Assembly: GCA_016584305.1 (NCBI GenBank)
Contig: JACEEZ010016253.1
Span: 117,501 to 181,500 of the forward strand
Origin: Chionoecetes opilio
Taxonomy: Eukaryota > Arthropoda > Malacostraca > Decapoda > Majidae
Reading direction: 5' to 3'
DNA length: 64,000 bases
Positions 1 to 10,149 of this stretch are shown here, piece after piece. The translations under genes and the position numbers were made by a program. How positions within the stretch are numbered: position 1 is the stretch's first letter; each line of letters starts with the position of its first letter. The notes beneath the pieces were generated by a model. The model was not told where the DNA came from and did not search any database. It saw only the letters and a list, made by a program, of their open reading frames with translations.

Positions 1-1
1 A

Positions 2-84
2 TACACAAATGTATTTAAATACAAATGTATTCAAATACAGCCCAGCTCTGGCTATATATCTATTTAAACTGTCTTTCCCAGGAA
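2..84. repeat. Left arm of an inverted repeat pair
   Basis: This arm is the approximate reverse complement of 1641-1720. Both contain the block CAGCCCAGCTCTGGCTATAT next to an ATTTAAATACA-rich stretch and a CTGTCTTTC segment. The two arms bracket the LINE fragment at 91-1268, so they are probably terminal inverted repeats of an older DNA transposon or fold-back element that received the LINE. No transposase is visible between them. Confidence 0.7.
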
Positions 85-90
85 AGACAG

Positions 91-1268
91 TCGTGTCCTG
101 GTGGAACGCCGACGTGAGTTTCATAGGGGATGCTTGCAGCCTATGTTGATCTCAAGAAGGCGTTTGACTCAGTGCATCGTGAGTCACTCTGGGATCTTCT
201 GCGACTTCGAGGGATTCCTGCAGGGACTATTGGTTTGATAACTGGTCTGTATTCTGGGACTGAGAGTGCTGTGAAGTGTGGGGCAGGTGTATCCGGCTTC
301 TTTCCTGTGAATACAGGAGTGAGGCAAGGGTGCGTCCTTGCCCCATCACTTTTCAACGCTTGTATGGACTGGGTATGGGACAAGGTTGTAGATCAAAGTG
401 ATTGTGGAGCATCCGTCGGCAACACCAAGATCACTGATCTTGTTTTTGCCGATGATGCAGTAATCTTTGCTGAGTCGCTGGAGGTCCTGGTGATGGCTCT
501 CGAGGCGCTGCACGAGGAGGCAAAGCCATTGGGACTTGAGGTCTCCTGGCTCAAGACCAAGGTCCAGGTGTTTGGAGACTTACTAGATGAAGCAGTACAG
601 TCTGTTCATGCGTGTGGCGAGGGCATTGAGATCTTGGAAAGTTTTATATATCTTGGTAGCGCAGTTCATAATGACGGCGGGTCACGTCAAGAAGTCTTAC
701 GACGGATTGGCATAGCCCACGGTGTTATGGACTCGCTCAGCGGGAGTATTCGGCGTTATCGGTACCTGCGCAGGAGGACAAAGATCCGGATCTTCAAGTC
801 GCTTGTGATCCCTGTCTTACTTTATGGTTGTGAGACATGGACACTAAATAGTGACTTGAAGAGACGAATCAATGCCTTTGGTAATAAGTGTCATCGCAGA
901 ATCATGGGGTATCGCTGGGATGATTACGTGTCAAATCAGCGATTGCACCGTGAGACTGAATCGAGGCCTATTACCTGAATAGTCCGTCAGCGCCAACTTC
1001 GGCTATATGGGCATGTGGCACGCTACCCTGAAACCGATCCTTCCCATCGGGTTGTATCTGTAAGAGACAATCCGGCGTGGAGGAGGCCAAGGGGGCGCCC
1101 ACAAGGCTCGTGGCTGGGGCAAGTTGATGTTTCTTGTCGAGAGCTGCTTGGTATGGGAAAGGAGCCTGCATGGGAACTCGCGCGTGGTGACCCCGGGAGT
1201 GGCGTCGTAGGGTGGGCGAGGCGACGCGCCCCCCGGCGTATGCCCCCAATGATTGATTGATTGATGCT
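91..1268 (+). pseudogene. Non-LTR retrotransposon (LINE) reverse transcriptase, C-terminal half, copy 1
   Basis: The longest open stretch is 130-978. It carries reverse-transcriptase motifs in order: AAYVDLKKAFDSV (about residue 3), TGVRQGCVLAPSLFN (about 62), the catalytic FADDAV (about 107) and ILYGCETWTL-type thumb residues (VLLYGCETWTL, about 228). The same frame continues past a TGA at 976-978 as RQRQLRLYGHVARYPETDP and ends near 1260, so that stop is premature. One base is missing near 129: the upstream frame VLVERRREFHRG joins only after a shift. The 3' end is a short ATTG/TGATT tail (1247-1266), typical of some LINE clades. The 5' endonuclease part is absent, consistent with 5' truncation. 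The second copy at 51285-53370 shares this sequence. The clade (RTE-like or related) cannot be fixed by eye. Confidence 0.9.
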
Positions 1269-1317
1269 GTAGAGGTTAATAATTGTCTGAGAATGGACAA
1301 GTAAAAAAAATTACGAA

Positions 1318-1475
1318 AAAATCAAATACCGATACCGGTAATACCGGTATTTTGGCACGGTATCGGTATACCGGTATCGTATCTGATACCGGTGTGAGGT
1401 CGTACCGGTATTATTCCCGTAAACCGGTATCGGCGATACCGGTATTTTCTTGATACCGCACAACCCTACCCTACC
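1318..1475. repeat. Palindromic ATACCGGTAT-rich block, hAT-like end
   Basis: The 10-base palindrome ATACCGGTAT and close variants recur about eight times in 150 bases, at irregular spacing and with a GGTATCGGTAT linker. Read on the minus strand, the block starts with GTAGGGTTGTGCGGTATC, which resembles a hAT-type terminus (CAGGGTTG...). This is probably a subterminal repeat region of a hAT-like MITE. No transposase is linked to it. Confidence 0.6.
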
Positions 1476-2340
1476 GTACAGCATAGACCCCCCTAAAATA
1501 AAGTTTTATGTGGCGTAGGCCATTTCTTTTTTTGTATCAGTAATTAGTATGTATAATGTAACTTCTAAATAAGGAAAATAACAATCATTTGATTCAAATT
1601 TCCTTTTAACATTTATTTTTGGATAAAGTTCCTGCTAAGATTCCTGAGAAAGACAGTTTAGCCATATATAGCCAGAGCTGGGCTGCATTTGAATACATTT
1701 GTATTTAAATACATATGTGTATTAAGAAATCTATTTATAAATACATTAGTTTTTATGTATTTATATACAGTAATTAAATACTTTAATGAGTATTTAAATA
1801 CATTTTATTTATATACATATAATATAAAAATGTAGCTAAATACTTTTTTATTATTTTTTTTATTTTTTTTTCAGTTAATTTGGCCATAAACCCACCCAAC
1901 TATCTGGCAATCCTGATGTTACAGTGAACCAGTGTTTCCACTCTCAAGAAATTTCCTTATTTTAAGGAAGTTTAGGCCTGAGAAGGAAACTTCTAAGGAA
2001 ACGCAAAATCTAAGGAAAAATGTTTTTTTCAGACATTTCTAGAGATATGTAGATTAAGATTAAATAGCCAGGTGAGATGATAATACTAATGATGATGATG
2101 ATGTTAAAACCACACATTAGATACATTTCAGTATTTCCTTCTTGGTATTATAAGTTTTCTCACACCAACATGCATGACACTTACTCATTCTTATCGCCCC
2201 TTCCCTCCTTCTTCCTTCCCTCACCCCACCACGCCTTGCTCCAGTGATGGGTGAGGATAGGTAGGGGGAGGGAGGGAGAAGATATCGAGGGTGTGACTCT
2301 CGAAAGGGGGGTATAGTAGGGGTTGAAATGTTGGAATACT
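1476..2340. other. Gene-free AT-rich stretch with the right inverted-repeat arm and a possible hAT terminus
   Basis: The right arm of the flanking inverted repeat lies at 1641-1720. After it comes an ATTTAAATACA-rich segment up to about 1830. A sequence starting CAGTGTTTCCACTC at 1930 resembles the terminus of another hAT-type element, but I found no partner terminus. A short GAT microsatellite lies at about 2091-2103. I see no coding signature. Confidence 0.5.
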
Positions 2341-2373
2341 GGCGACTGAAACTGTAGAGCACACACCGAAGCG

Positions 2374-3144
2374 GTGTGTGCCGCCCTTAAGCAGGACTTA
2401 CGTACTGAGGTGCGGGAGGAAGTAAAGGCGTGCCGAAAGGAAATCGTGAGCGTGGGAGGCACTGAGGAAGTACTGCCTGTGTACGTCGCCGACAAGAAGA
2501 TGGAAGGAGCCGACGGCATGTTGGAGTCCACGGAGCCCCCGTGGCTGGCAGACGGTGTAGAGGGTGGGTTTCTGGGAGATGCGCCGGGCTGTGAGGCAGG
2601 CGCGCCACCCGTCCCGACCACCCCTTCCTCTCCTCGTTCCCCCACCCCACCTTCGTCGCCCCACCTCCGCGCTGCGGTGTGTGGCCACTCGGGGTGGCGT
2701 GGACCGTCGGAGTTTGGTGGAAAGGTGTCGGGGAGAGCCTGTCGGGCCCGATTCGCGGCGCTGGCAAGCGGCGTAAAAGGCAGGAAGGGCCTTGCTGGGG
2801 GCCTGTCGCCCCGATGGGTGCGGATCAAGCGCCCACTGTGGAAGGGCAAGAGGCCCGCTCACTTCGCCTTGGTATGGAACCACGGGAGGAAGAAACGCCG
2901 GCGTGGTGAGCGTGGGAAGCCGCGCAGCAAGCAGTGGAGGCCCCGGAGAGCCAGGATGAAGAGGACGTCCCCATACCTGCCTCTGCCGCGCCTTCAGGAG
3001 GATGGCGAGCAGTTGAGCCACACTTGCAGTGTGTGGCCCCCAACGAAGCTGTTGCAGGTGGCAGGAACTGCTTGTTACGACGGTGGAGGGATGCACCGAC
3101 GTGCCCTTTTCCAGGCAGAGCCAGCCACAACGTGTTGCTGTTAA
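2374..3144 (+). pseudogene. Gag-like polyprotein fragment, copy 1
   Basis: The 256-residue frame starts CAALKQDLRTEVREEVKACRK, which parallels CAAIRDELETDIEDV in copy 2. It then has a proline-rich linker and the remnant GPSEFGGKVS of a KPSEFDGKVSWEAY-type Gag motif (about residue 110). The C-terminal part is Arg/Lys rich and ends in Cys residues. That end is probably a frameshifted reading, because other frames across 2934-3347 also stay open and are conserved with copy 2. Residues 118 onward align with copy 2 at a constant offset of about 1860 bases. No zinc knuckle or protease is seen. This is a decayed gag of an LTR retrotransposon; the lineage (Gypsy-like) is inferred. Confidence 0.6.
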
Positions 3145-3490
3145 GTCCTGCCGCACCGTCACCACCGCCTTGCAGTGGAGGGCATGGTCTGTCGGAAAGT
3201 CGTGGCGCCTTTACCCCGCGGAGACTAGAGCAGTGGGAACAGGGCAGAGCTGCGGGGCCCAGTGGAGTGTGCACTCCTGGACTGTGGTTACCTCTGAGGC
3301 GAGCCAAGGGTGGAGGATGTCCCTGTGGTTGTGGCGCCTGCGGTTGAGGTCGCATCTCTGTTTCCTGCTGGTGGGTCTCGCGGGGTAAGAGGAGGGCTGC
3401 CTGGTGTGACCTTCCAACACTGCAGTGGCGGGTGGGGGATGGCGATGTAGGGTCTTGTAACTGTAACGCTTTGGGGTGGTAATGTTGTGT
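2727..3490 (+). repeat. First unit of an about 1.86-kb-offset direct repeat
   Basis: Bases 2727-3490 match 4587-5345 closely, for example GGCGTAAAAGGCAGGAAGG at 2770 and 4630, and GATGGCGAGCAGTTGAGCC at 3001 and 4861. The similarity fades after CTTTGG-GTGGTAATG (3471 and 5325). The units could be a tandem duplication within one element or two related elements side by side. The diverged 5' parts (2374-2700 against 3694-4580) favour two related subfamilies. Confidence 0.8.
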
Positions 3491-3693
3491 GGTGAAGGGA
3501 GTTGGTGGAGGTTACGCGCGGTGTGCGGTGCGCCTGTCGGAACTGACGGCGACGCAGCAGAAGAGGGGGTGGATATTCGCTAGGTTTTGGGCCAGCGAGG
3601 AGGTATAGTCGCAGGTTGGGCCTGCGAGGAGGTATAGGTAACCCTGCTGCAGTAGGAGCCTCTGTTTAGGGAGAGAAGGAAGGGGAAGGCGAG
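3491..3693 (+). other. Spacer before gag copy 2, possible leader
   Basis: This G-rich spacer contains a short direct repeat of about 30 bases ending GCGAGGAGGTATAG (3592-3641), then AGGGAGAGAAGG just before the start of gag copy 2. I see no LTR end or primer-binding site that can be called with confidence. Confidence 0.35.
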
Positions 3694-5001
3694 TTGGCGC
3701 CGTGTGACGTCACTGAGAAAGAAAGTGGCGCGCTTCTAATGGAGGAAAGCGTGGGCGCCAACCCGGTCTGTGTGTGCGAGCGTGACACAACAGGACCGGA
3801 AATGGCGGGAGAAAACAGGTGGGGGAGTGAAATGGCGGATAGCGAGAGAGTGGACACGAACAGGATCATGGCCATGATGAAAGAAATGAGCCAAAATAGA
3901 AGTGAAAAGGAGAAACTGATGAAAGAAATGATGAGCCAAAATGAAAATTTAAGTGAAATGAAACAAAATCTATATGAAGTGAGAGACACACTGAGTAGAG
4001 GCTTAAACGAGGTACAAGCACACGCGAGGCAGGATACTGACGAGGCATGCGCTGCAATAAGAGACGAGTTGGAAACTGACATCGAGGATGTAGTCACTGG
4101 GGGGCTGTGCGTGAAGGAGGAGCCTCGTGAAGTGAAGCCACAGGTTTCACGAACAGAATCTGGCACACACGCAGGCTCACACGTGGTTCCCATGGCAACG
4201 GCGGGGAGCGGAGCGGCTGCAGCCACATCTGTATACACCCCTCCGTTCTTGCCAGCCCGATTCGCCCCGCCTGGATTTCTTCACCGCTATGCTACGCCTC
4301 CGAATTCTCCTCCACGAAGCGTGCACTCGCCTGTAGGAGCCACAGGGCGGAGGAAACCATCGGAATTTGATGGAAAAGTGTCGTGGGAGGCATACCTGGC
4401 TGTGGGTGATCTGTTTGGGGTTGAGGGCGCGGCCGCGTCTTGTGAGTGTAAGGAGAGCGTAGCCCTGCCCCTCTCACCACCCACTCCACCTAGCTCACGT
4501 GAGTCTCCACTTCGTCGTGCGGGCCCGAGTGCACGTCAGGAATGTGGCGACTTGCGACACAGGCCGCAGGAGCTGGATGCGCCGGTGCCGTGGAAGGCCT
4601 GTCGGGCCCAATTCGCGGCGCTGGCGAGCGGCGTAAAAGGCAGGAAGGGCCTTAGCGGTGGCCTGCCGCCCAGACGGGTGCGGATCAAGCGCCCACTGAG
4701 GAAGACCAAGAAACCCGCTCACTTCGCCTCGGCATGGAACCACCGGAAGAAGAGCCGCCGGCGCAGTGAGCGTGGGAAGCCGCGCAGCAAGCATTGGAGG
4801 CCTCTGAGCGCCAGGACCAAGAGGACGCACTCATACCTGTCTCCGCCGCGCCTTCAGGAGGATGGCGAGCAGTTGAGCCACACTTGCAGTGTGTGGCCCC
4901 CACCGAAGCTGGTGCAGGTGGCAGGAACTGCTTGTTACGACGGTGGAGGGATGCACCGTGCCCTCTACCAGGCAGAGCCAGCCACAGCGTGTTGCTGTTA
5001 A
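3694..5001 (+). pseudogene. Gag-like polyprotein of an LTR retrotransposon, copy 2
   Basis: The frame is 435 residues long. Residues about 52-90 form an amphipathic Met/Lys/Glu-rich helix (MMKEMSQNRSEKEKLMKEM) likely to be a coiled coil. A Pro-rich linker with PPFLPARFAPPGF follows. At about residue 221 comes RRKPSEFDGKVSWEAYLA, a motif I know from arthropod Gypsy-type Gag capsid regions. The expected capsid core after it is missing or scrambled: the reading passes into basic, low-complexity sequence, so an internal deletion or frameshift lies near 4420-4600. The ATG at 3694 is plausible but not proven. The 3' LTR at 5519 follows without a pol gene. Confidence 0.7.
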
Positions 5002-5499
5002 GTCCTGTCGCACCGTCACCGGCGCCTTGCAGTGGAGGGCATGGTTTGTCGGGAGGTCGTGGCGCCCTTTGCCTCGGAGACGAGCAGTGGAGCAGAGAGG
5101 AGAGCTGCGGGGCCCAGTGGAGAGTGACTCCTGGGCCATGGTTAACTCTGAGGCGAGCCCAGGGTTGAGGACGCGTCCCTTGTGGTTTGTGGCGCCTGGG
5201 TGAGATTGCAGCTCTGTGTTCCTGCTGGTGGGTCTCGCGTGTGAAGAGGGGGGCCGCCTGGTGTGACCTTCCAACTCTGCAGTGGTGGCTGGTGGAGGCG
5301 ATGGAGGGACCTACAGCTGTAAAGCTTTGGGTGGTAATGTTTGGTTTAGGGATGTGTTTAATGGTGAGGCGAGTTGCCCTTCATTTGAGGATTTTTTATT
5401 GTGTTAATTTTGTGTGTTTCAACTATGGTTGCCCTATTTTTCTTTTATGTACTTTTTAGGATAAAGGATTTAGGATAAAGGAAACAGCGGGACGCTGTT
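5002..5499 (+). other. Untranslated remnant between gag copy 2 and the LTR
   Basis: The first half is the downstream part of the direct repeat. The remainder is T/G-rich with no retroviral protease, reverse transcriptase or integrase motif in any frame that I could follow. The element therefore lacks pol at this locus. Confidence 0.5.
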
Positions 5500-5518
5500 C
5501 TAGAGAGGAGGAGGATAG
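5500..5518 (+). promoter_or_regulatory. Polypurine tract of an LTR retrotransposon
   Basis: The sequence AGAGAGGAGGAGGATAG lies immediately before the LTR start TGTTAC at 5519. Its position and purine content match the primer site for plus-strand DNA synthesis, and this supports calling 5519-6320 the 3' LTR. Confidence 0.75.
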
Positions 5519-6320
5519 TGTTACACCCGCAGATAAATGTCCGTCTGTCTGTGTGTATTTTAGGTTAGGGTGTAGCGGGGCCGTTGGGGCTACACGAGCC
5601 TCATCCCAGGAGTTATCAGTGTGTTAATGGGAAGTCGGTTTGTGTGAACTGTTACGAATGTAGTGGAGGTCGTTTGTGTATGAGGGATCCGAGTAGGTGT
5701 GTAAATGTGTATGTTGTTCAGATGAGACTGTGTAGTGTGTTTGGAAGTATGTGTGGGGAGGTTGACGAATGGTTGAAGGTTAGAATCTGCGGTGTCGGCC
5801 CTGGGGGCACCAAGGAGCAGAGGGGGAGCGCGGTGGTGCCGGGAGACGGGAGAGGGAGAGCGGTGAGAGGTACGAGGTGGCAAGGTGGTCTTGGGAGCGC
5901 GGCAGCCGACAGCGTGGAGGGGACAAGGGATTATTACACCACGCGCCACCCTTTGTGTATTTGCCGATGGATTAAGGAGAATGTGAGTGTCTCGTATAAG
6001 TCAGCGTCTCGCCTTAAGTCAGTACCCGTGTGTGTGTGCCATTCTCACGTAGCCTCCAGTGTGTGTTAGGAACAATCATAGACAGTGTAACATGTGAGTC
6101 TCTCTCTCCACCTTCAGTACAGTGTATTGTGACCTCCGCCAATAAATTAGACAGTGTAATACAGTGTGCTCAGTGTCCTTTCCTCCGGGTGAATGATAAA
6201 GGTGCCATCAGCGGTGAGAAAGCTACTCGCCTCAGGTATTTCTGCCGAACCTCCGTCAGGTGTAAGTGTTTACGAGAGGCGCCCTTGGTGTGATAAGAAA
6301 GGTGAGTGCCCTGCGTAACA
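5519..6320 (+). repeat. 3' LTR, 802 bp
   Basis: The LTR starts TGTTAC and ends GTAACA, a perfect 6-base terminal inversion, and a polypurine tract sits directly upstream. A CCAATAAATTAG motif at about 6139 could serve as polyadenylation signal. The stretch CTCGTATAAGTCAGCG near 5990 is a possible core promoter. No second LTR copy was recognised in the window, so the 5' LTR is lost or too diverged. Small open frames inside are probably not genes. Confidence 0.75.
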
Positions 6321-6944
6321 CTACCATTCATTGCACCCTTCACATTCCCCCTACAACGTCCTGACCAACAATAATTACAACTCAATATGAAATAAACAAC
6401 TTATAATATAACTTTATATGGCTTGTACAATGTATATTAGAAAAACCTTCATCATGCGACCCTATGAACAGTGTGCGGGTGCACCTCAGCAACTTTAACA
6501 TTATGAACAAATATGGTGGACATATGAAAAAATATGGCGGATGAATGTTCGTGAAGATGTTTGAAAATACCTTTAAACGCGTTACGAACGTTCCAAGATC
6601 AATGTAAGTGCAAAGACGATCTTAGAGACCGTTACGAACGTTCGAACATCCGGCCCTTGCAGGCTTGGGAAAAAAGATTGCGAGGGCATGTAGAAGACAT
6701 ATAGGAGGGTAGTTGATAGGAGGGACTTATGTCTATGTATGTCTTATGTCTACTGCTCTGTTGTGCCCCTTCTCTCCCCACAGGTGGAAGGGAAAGAAAG
6801 GGCTGCAGAGGGGCAAAGAAGGAAGATATGTGTCAAGTTCGAGCTCGAACTTGACAGACGACCTACAAAGTACAAAGCGATACCAAAGACACTCTACAAC
6901 AAGATACCTCACTCGCGGTCCCTCCAATGCAACTTCTGTTATCC
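6321..6944. other. Intergenic stretch with a 26-base perfect palindrome
   Basis: There is no recognisable gene. The notable feature is a perfect 26-base palindrome at 6831-6856 centred on GAGCTC, with half-site TGTCAAGTTC. A repeated CGTTACGAACGTTC motif occurs at 6579 and 6629. The right edge (from about 6880) already matches the outer part of the palindromic repeat family seen again at 9590, 30420 and 32900. Confidence 0.55.
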
Positions 6945-7170
6945 GCCGACGGTGGCGCCGCCGTGCGGCAGGTTTTGTACCAGCCTGTTGGCCCATTCAC
7001 TTGCTGCATATGACCAAAGAATATTTACTTCAACTCTTCGCCATTTATAACTTTGCTAGTCAACATTTACCATGAAACATATCAATAGAAGTGCAATTTT
7101 ATTAGCTTTCCATTGATATATTTCGTTTTCTGATAAATGAGTTACAACCATGCATACATTACCGTTAACT

Positions 7171-7222
7171 GAATAAATAACATCATCAATCGGGTAATTT
7201 TCCCGATTGATGTTATTTATTC
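7171..7222. repeat. Hairpin 1
   Basis: The arms GAATAAATAACATCATCAAT and ATTGATGTTATTTATTC flank a CGGGTAATTTTCCCG core, so the RNA or single strand can fold into one long hairpin. It is a near duplicate of hairpin 2 about 110 bases downstream. Confidence 0.85.
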
Positions 7223-7274
7223 ACTTATATATTTCGTTTTCTGATAAATGAGTTAGCACCATGCATAAATTAGC

Positions 7275-7343
7275 GTTAACTAAATAAATAACATCATCAA
7301 TCGGGAAAATTACCCGCTTGATGATGTTATTTATTTAGTTAAC
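7275..7343. repeat. Hairpin 2
   Basis: This 69-base inverted repeat starts and ends with GTTAAC, and its arms pair almost perfectly over about 31 bases around the loop AAAATTA. The same palindrome, slightly degraded, occurs at 47653-47760 next to the same ATGCATGGTGCTAA flanks. Confidence 0.9.
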
Positions 7344-7370
7344 GGTAATGTATTGTTGCGCCGCCCTCTT

Positions 7371-9284
7371 ACCTCAACAGACTTACCTGTCTTTATTTAC
7401 CCCCAAAGGCGCGGTCACGTAACCCCTTAACTTCCCTCCTGTAGAAGGCTCGGTAGACTAACCTGGGCGAGTTATGGTGTGCAATCACGTAGTCAATAAC
7501 ATAAGGCGGATAGAGGAACATTGAACACTCACTGTACTATTCCCTATTTTAATACACAAAGATCAACACAATACACAACTGCCTGACGGCGTCGCCGAAG
7601 GAACAAACACTCAGTTACACTTGTCACGCTCTGTGTAACGTTAATAACCAACACACAAGGCTTCAATAGAGGCACACGACTACTGACGAGGTACGCTGGC
7701 CTACGCGAGGCACTACGAGCTACTGACGAGGGCTGACGAAGGGCTGACGAAGGCGCTCTCCCGTTGCCGCCGCGCTCCAGACCTCCTCACTCGTCTATAT
7801 CTCGCCCCTGGGCCAGAAGCCATAAAACACTTAAAGACCTTTTTTTGGTCGTTAGTCCAACGACGGAACCCATAGCGCGGAAAAGTCGTCGGTTTCGTCG
7901 TTAACGTGCACACTGGCCAACGACTGCTCAAGACCGGTATTAGCAGAGGTCGGAAGTCTCCAGGCATGCTCATTATTGCTTGGTATGCTATGAAATATCT
8001 TTTTTATAGGTGAATGTAGACATATGATTGCATTTGGATGGATATTATTCATATATATGAGTAAAGAGATGAAATACAAGCAAGGGACTCATCTACGTCT
8101 GGCAGCGCGGCCTTCGGCAGCAGCAGCAGCAGCTTGATGAAGCCCGTGAGATGGATATCAACACCAACTTCACCCAGGGAGATAGATGTCTTTGGTAATA
8201 TTTAGTAGGGGAGCGAGAACTCCTTGAGGAATCCTATGATCCTTGGTGATATCCTATGGTGCTATCACAGGCGTGGGAGCTGACTGTTTTCTTCAGGAAG
8301 GCACAGGTGAGGCGGATAACTGCGGGTTTATACTCAAAACTTTTTAGTGTGGCGGCTGGAGCCGCCAGCTCCTCCGCCACTGTAGGTTTGGGCAGGATTA
8401 AACGTCTTATTACTCGTTATTATACAACTTAGTGATTATGGTGAGATGTTATATATACTTGTCATTATCTAAATCAATGTAGCACCGTGTGTCACCTTAA
8501 ATAAGTGTGATTTAAAGATGTTATGTTGAGGTGACTGATGGCGGGGCAGAGTGACGGAGAGGCCTTGCCGCGGGGCCTCTCCATATCACAAATATTCACT
8601 ATTTCAACCCACACACACACCTTCTACCACCAAAACACTAGCAACACAGGCTCCTTACTTATACATCTTACTATCTGATACATTAAAACTCCTTAAAACG
8701 CAAGCATTCCGAATAAAACGAGAATTAGTTTGAGATGACGGGGAAAGAAGGCGGGGAGAGGCAGTCTGGCATGCCATTCTTGCCCGGAAATATGTCTCGC
8801 TGACTTGTGATTGGTCGAGAAGTTTTAAAAACTGTTTGTCATTGGCTGGTGACTGATGACGCGCTTGATGACGTCATTACTCGCCTTAGCCAGTCAGCGC
8901 CTTCCGACGCGTTAACGACCGAAAAGGGAGGCTTTGTAGCTTTCGTCGTTAGGAAAAGAAGTTCGGAGAGATGGTCGTTGCTGGCGCAACTACCTTTGTT
9001 GCTGGGTTCCTGCCCTGCTCTGTCCTGCCCGCTACCCTGCTCGCCGCGGCTTCTCTCTCTCTCCCCTCTTATCTGCCCCGTCTCCTAACCAGCCAATGAT
9101 GGTGTTGTAACGTCGTGCACCCTCCAATCCTAACCATCCTCGCAAATGACGTCACCCTCCTTTGTGTGAGGAGTAAGCTACCCTCACACGCGGGCCATGC
9201 CGCCCGCTCATACAGACACTCACTCACAGCCCACACCTCGCCTTCCTCCCGGCCCATGCACTCGGACATACACACGCCAAGTGT
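7371..9284. other. Gene-free segment between palindromic arms
   Basis: No supported gene is present. A short CAG-type microsatellite lies at 8114-8131, the inverted repeat GGCGGCTGGAGCCGCC at about 8351, and GTCGTTA-rich segments at 7850-7905 and 8910-8955. The phrase CTACGTCTGGCAGC at 8093 recurs at 46216. Because matching inverted arms flank this stretch, it may be the interior of one large palindromic element. Confidence 0.45.
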
Positions 9285-9640
9285 AACAGTATGCATGGTT
9301 CTAATTCATTTATCAGAAAACGAAATATATCAATGGAAAGCTAATAAAATTGCGCTTCTATTGATATGTTTCATGGTAAATGTTGACACGCAAAGTTTTA
9401 AATGGCGAAGAGTTGAAGTGAAGACCCTCATGCATATTTCTTCAGTCTCATAATGGCATTTCTTTAGCGTGTTTTACTGTTTTTTATTTGATAATATTAT
9501 AGAACAAACATTTACGAAGATAACAGTATATCATATATACTGATAAACCATAGTCTATATGATTTTCATTGATGGTCATATGCAGCAAGTGAATGGGCCA
9601 GCAGACTGCTTAACTCCTGCCGCACGGCGGAGGTCGATAT
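9285..9640 (+). repeat. Right arm of the palindromic repeat family
   Basis: This is the reverse complement of 6945-7140. It includes ATGCATGGTTCTAA, TCAGAAAACGAAATATATCAATG and TTTAAATGGCGAAGAG, then a segment missing from the left arm (TTTGATAATATTATAGAACA), then GTGAATGGGCCAGCAGACTG and the GC-rich end CTGCCGCACGGCGG. Confidence 0.8.
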
Positions 9641-10149
9641 CACACGCACCACTAGTACTGCAGATAGGTGAAAGTATTGTGGGTTTGATGAAACAAGCAT
9701 GGAATTTGGTCCGCAGGTAGACTATGCCTCAGTGGTGATTTTTAGATTTAGGGCCATCTCAGATTCGACCTGTGACAAAAATGGCGGCCATTTTCAAGGA
9801 TGCCGCCATCGTTTATTTGAAAATTCTTGATATTGTAGGTCAAATCAATTCTAGGGGGGGAATGTTTTCTTTGTATTCTAACTCATACATCAGTAATTGT
9901 ACTGTCCACATACAATTGAAATGTCAACTAATTACATAGTTGAAGCTAAAAAAATAAGAAATTATCATTTTTACGTCATGTTATAGATTTTAGAAAATCA
10001 GGACCACTATCGTCAAGTGCGTCAAAATCAACCCAGAATTATTCTTCAGTTTTTGTAGGTCGGCAGAGGTACACCAATAGCTTATTATAAGTCTAATTGC
10101 AAAGTCAATAGGATGGAAATTGTGTCAAAACAGTAAGAACGTTCTCTGT
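9641..10149. other. Intergenic stretch
   Basis: I see no gene. An inverted repeat, AAAATGGCGGCCATTTT, sits at about 9778. The stretch ends where the minus-strand gene remnant begins. Confidence 0.4.

Larger units (their letters stand above)
6945..7370 (-). repeat. Left arm of a palindromic repeat family with twin hairpins
   Basis: The arm contains CCGTGCGGCAGG, GGCCCATTCACTTGCTGCATATGACC and the core CATTGATATATTTCGTTTTC. It is the reverse complement of 9285-9640, which has an extra segment of about 130 bases. Further copies occur at 47640-47790, 48765-49020 and 49085-49380, and the outer block recurs at 30420-30580 and 32885-33050. No coding capacity is visible. This is a non-autonomous element of unknown class. 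Confidence 0.8.

Noticed and set aside
2181..3420. Minus-strand frames of 126-255 residues over the gag region
   Set aside because: They are Pro/Ser/Arg-rich shadows of GC-rich plus-strand gag sequence with no motif of their own.
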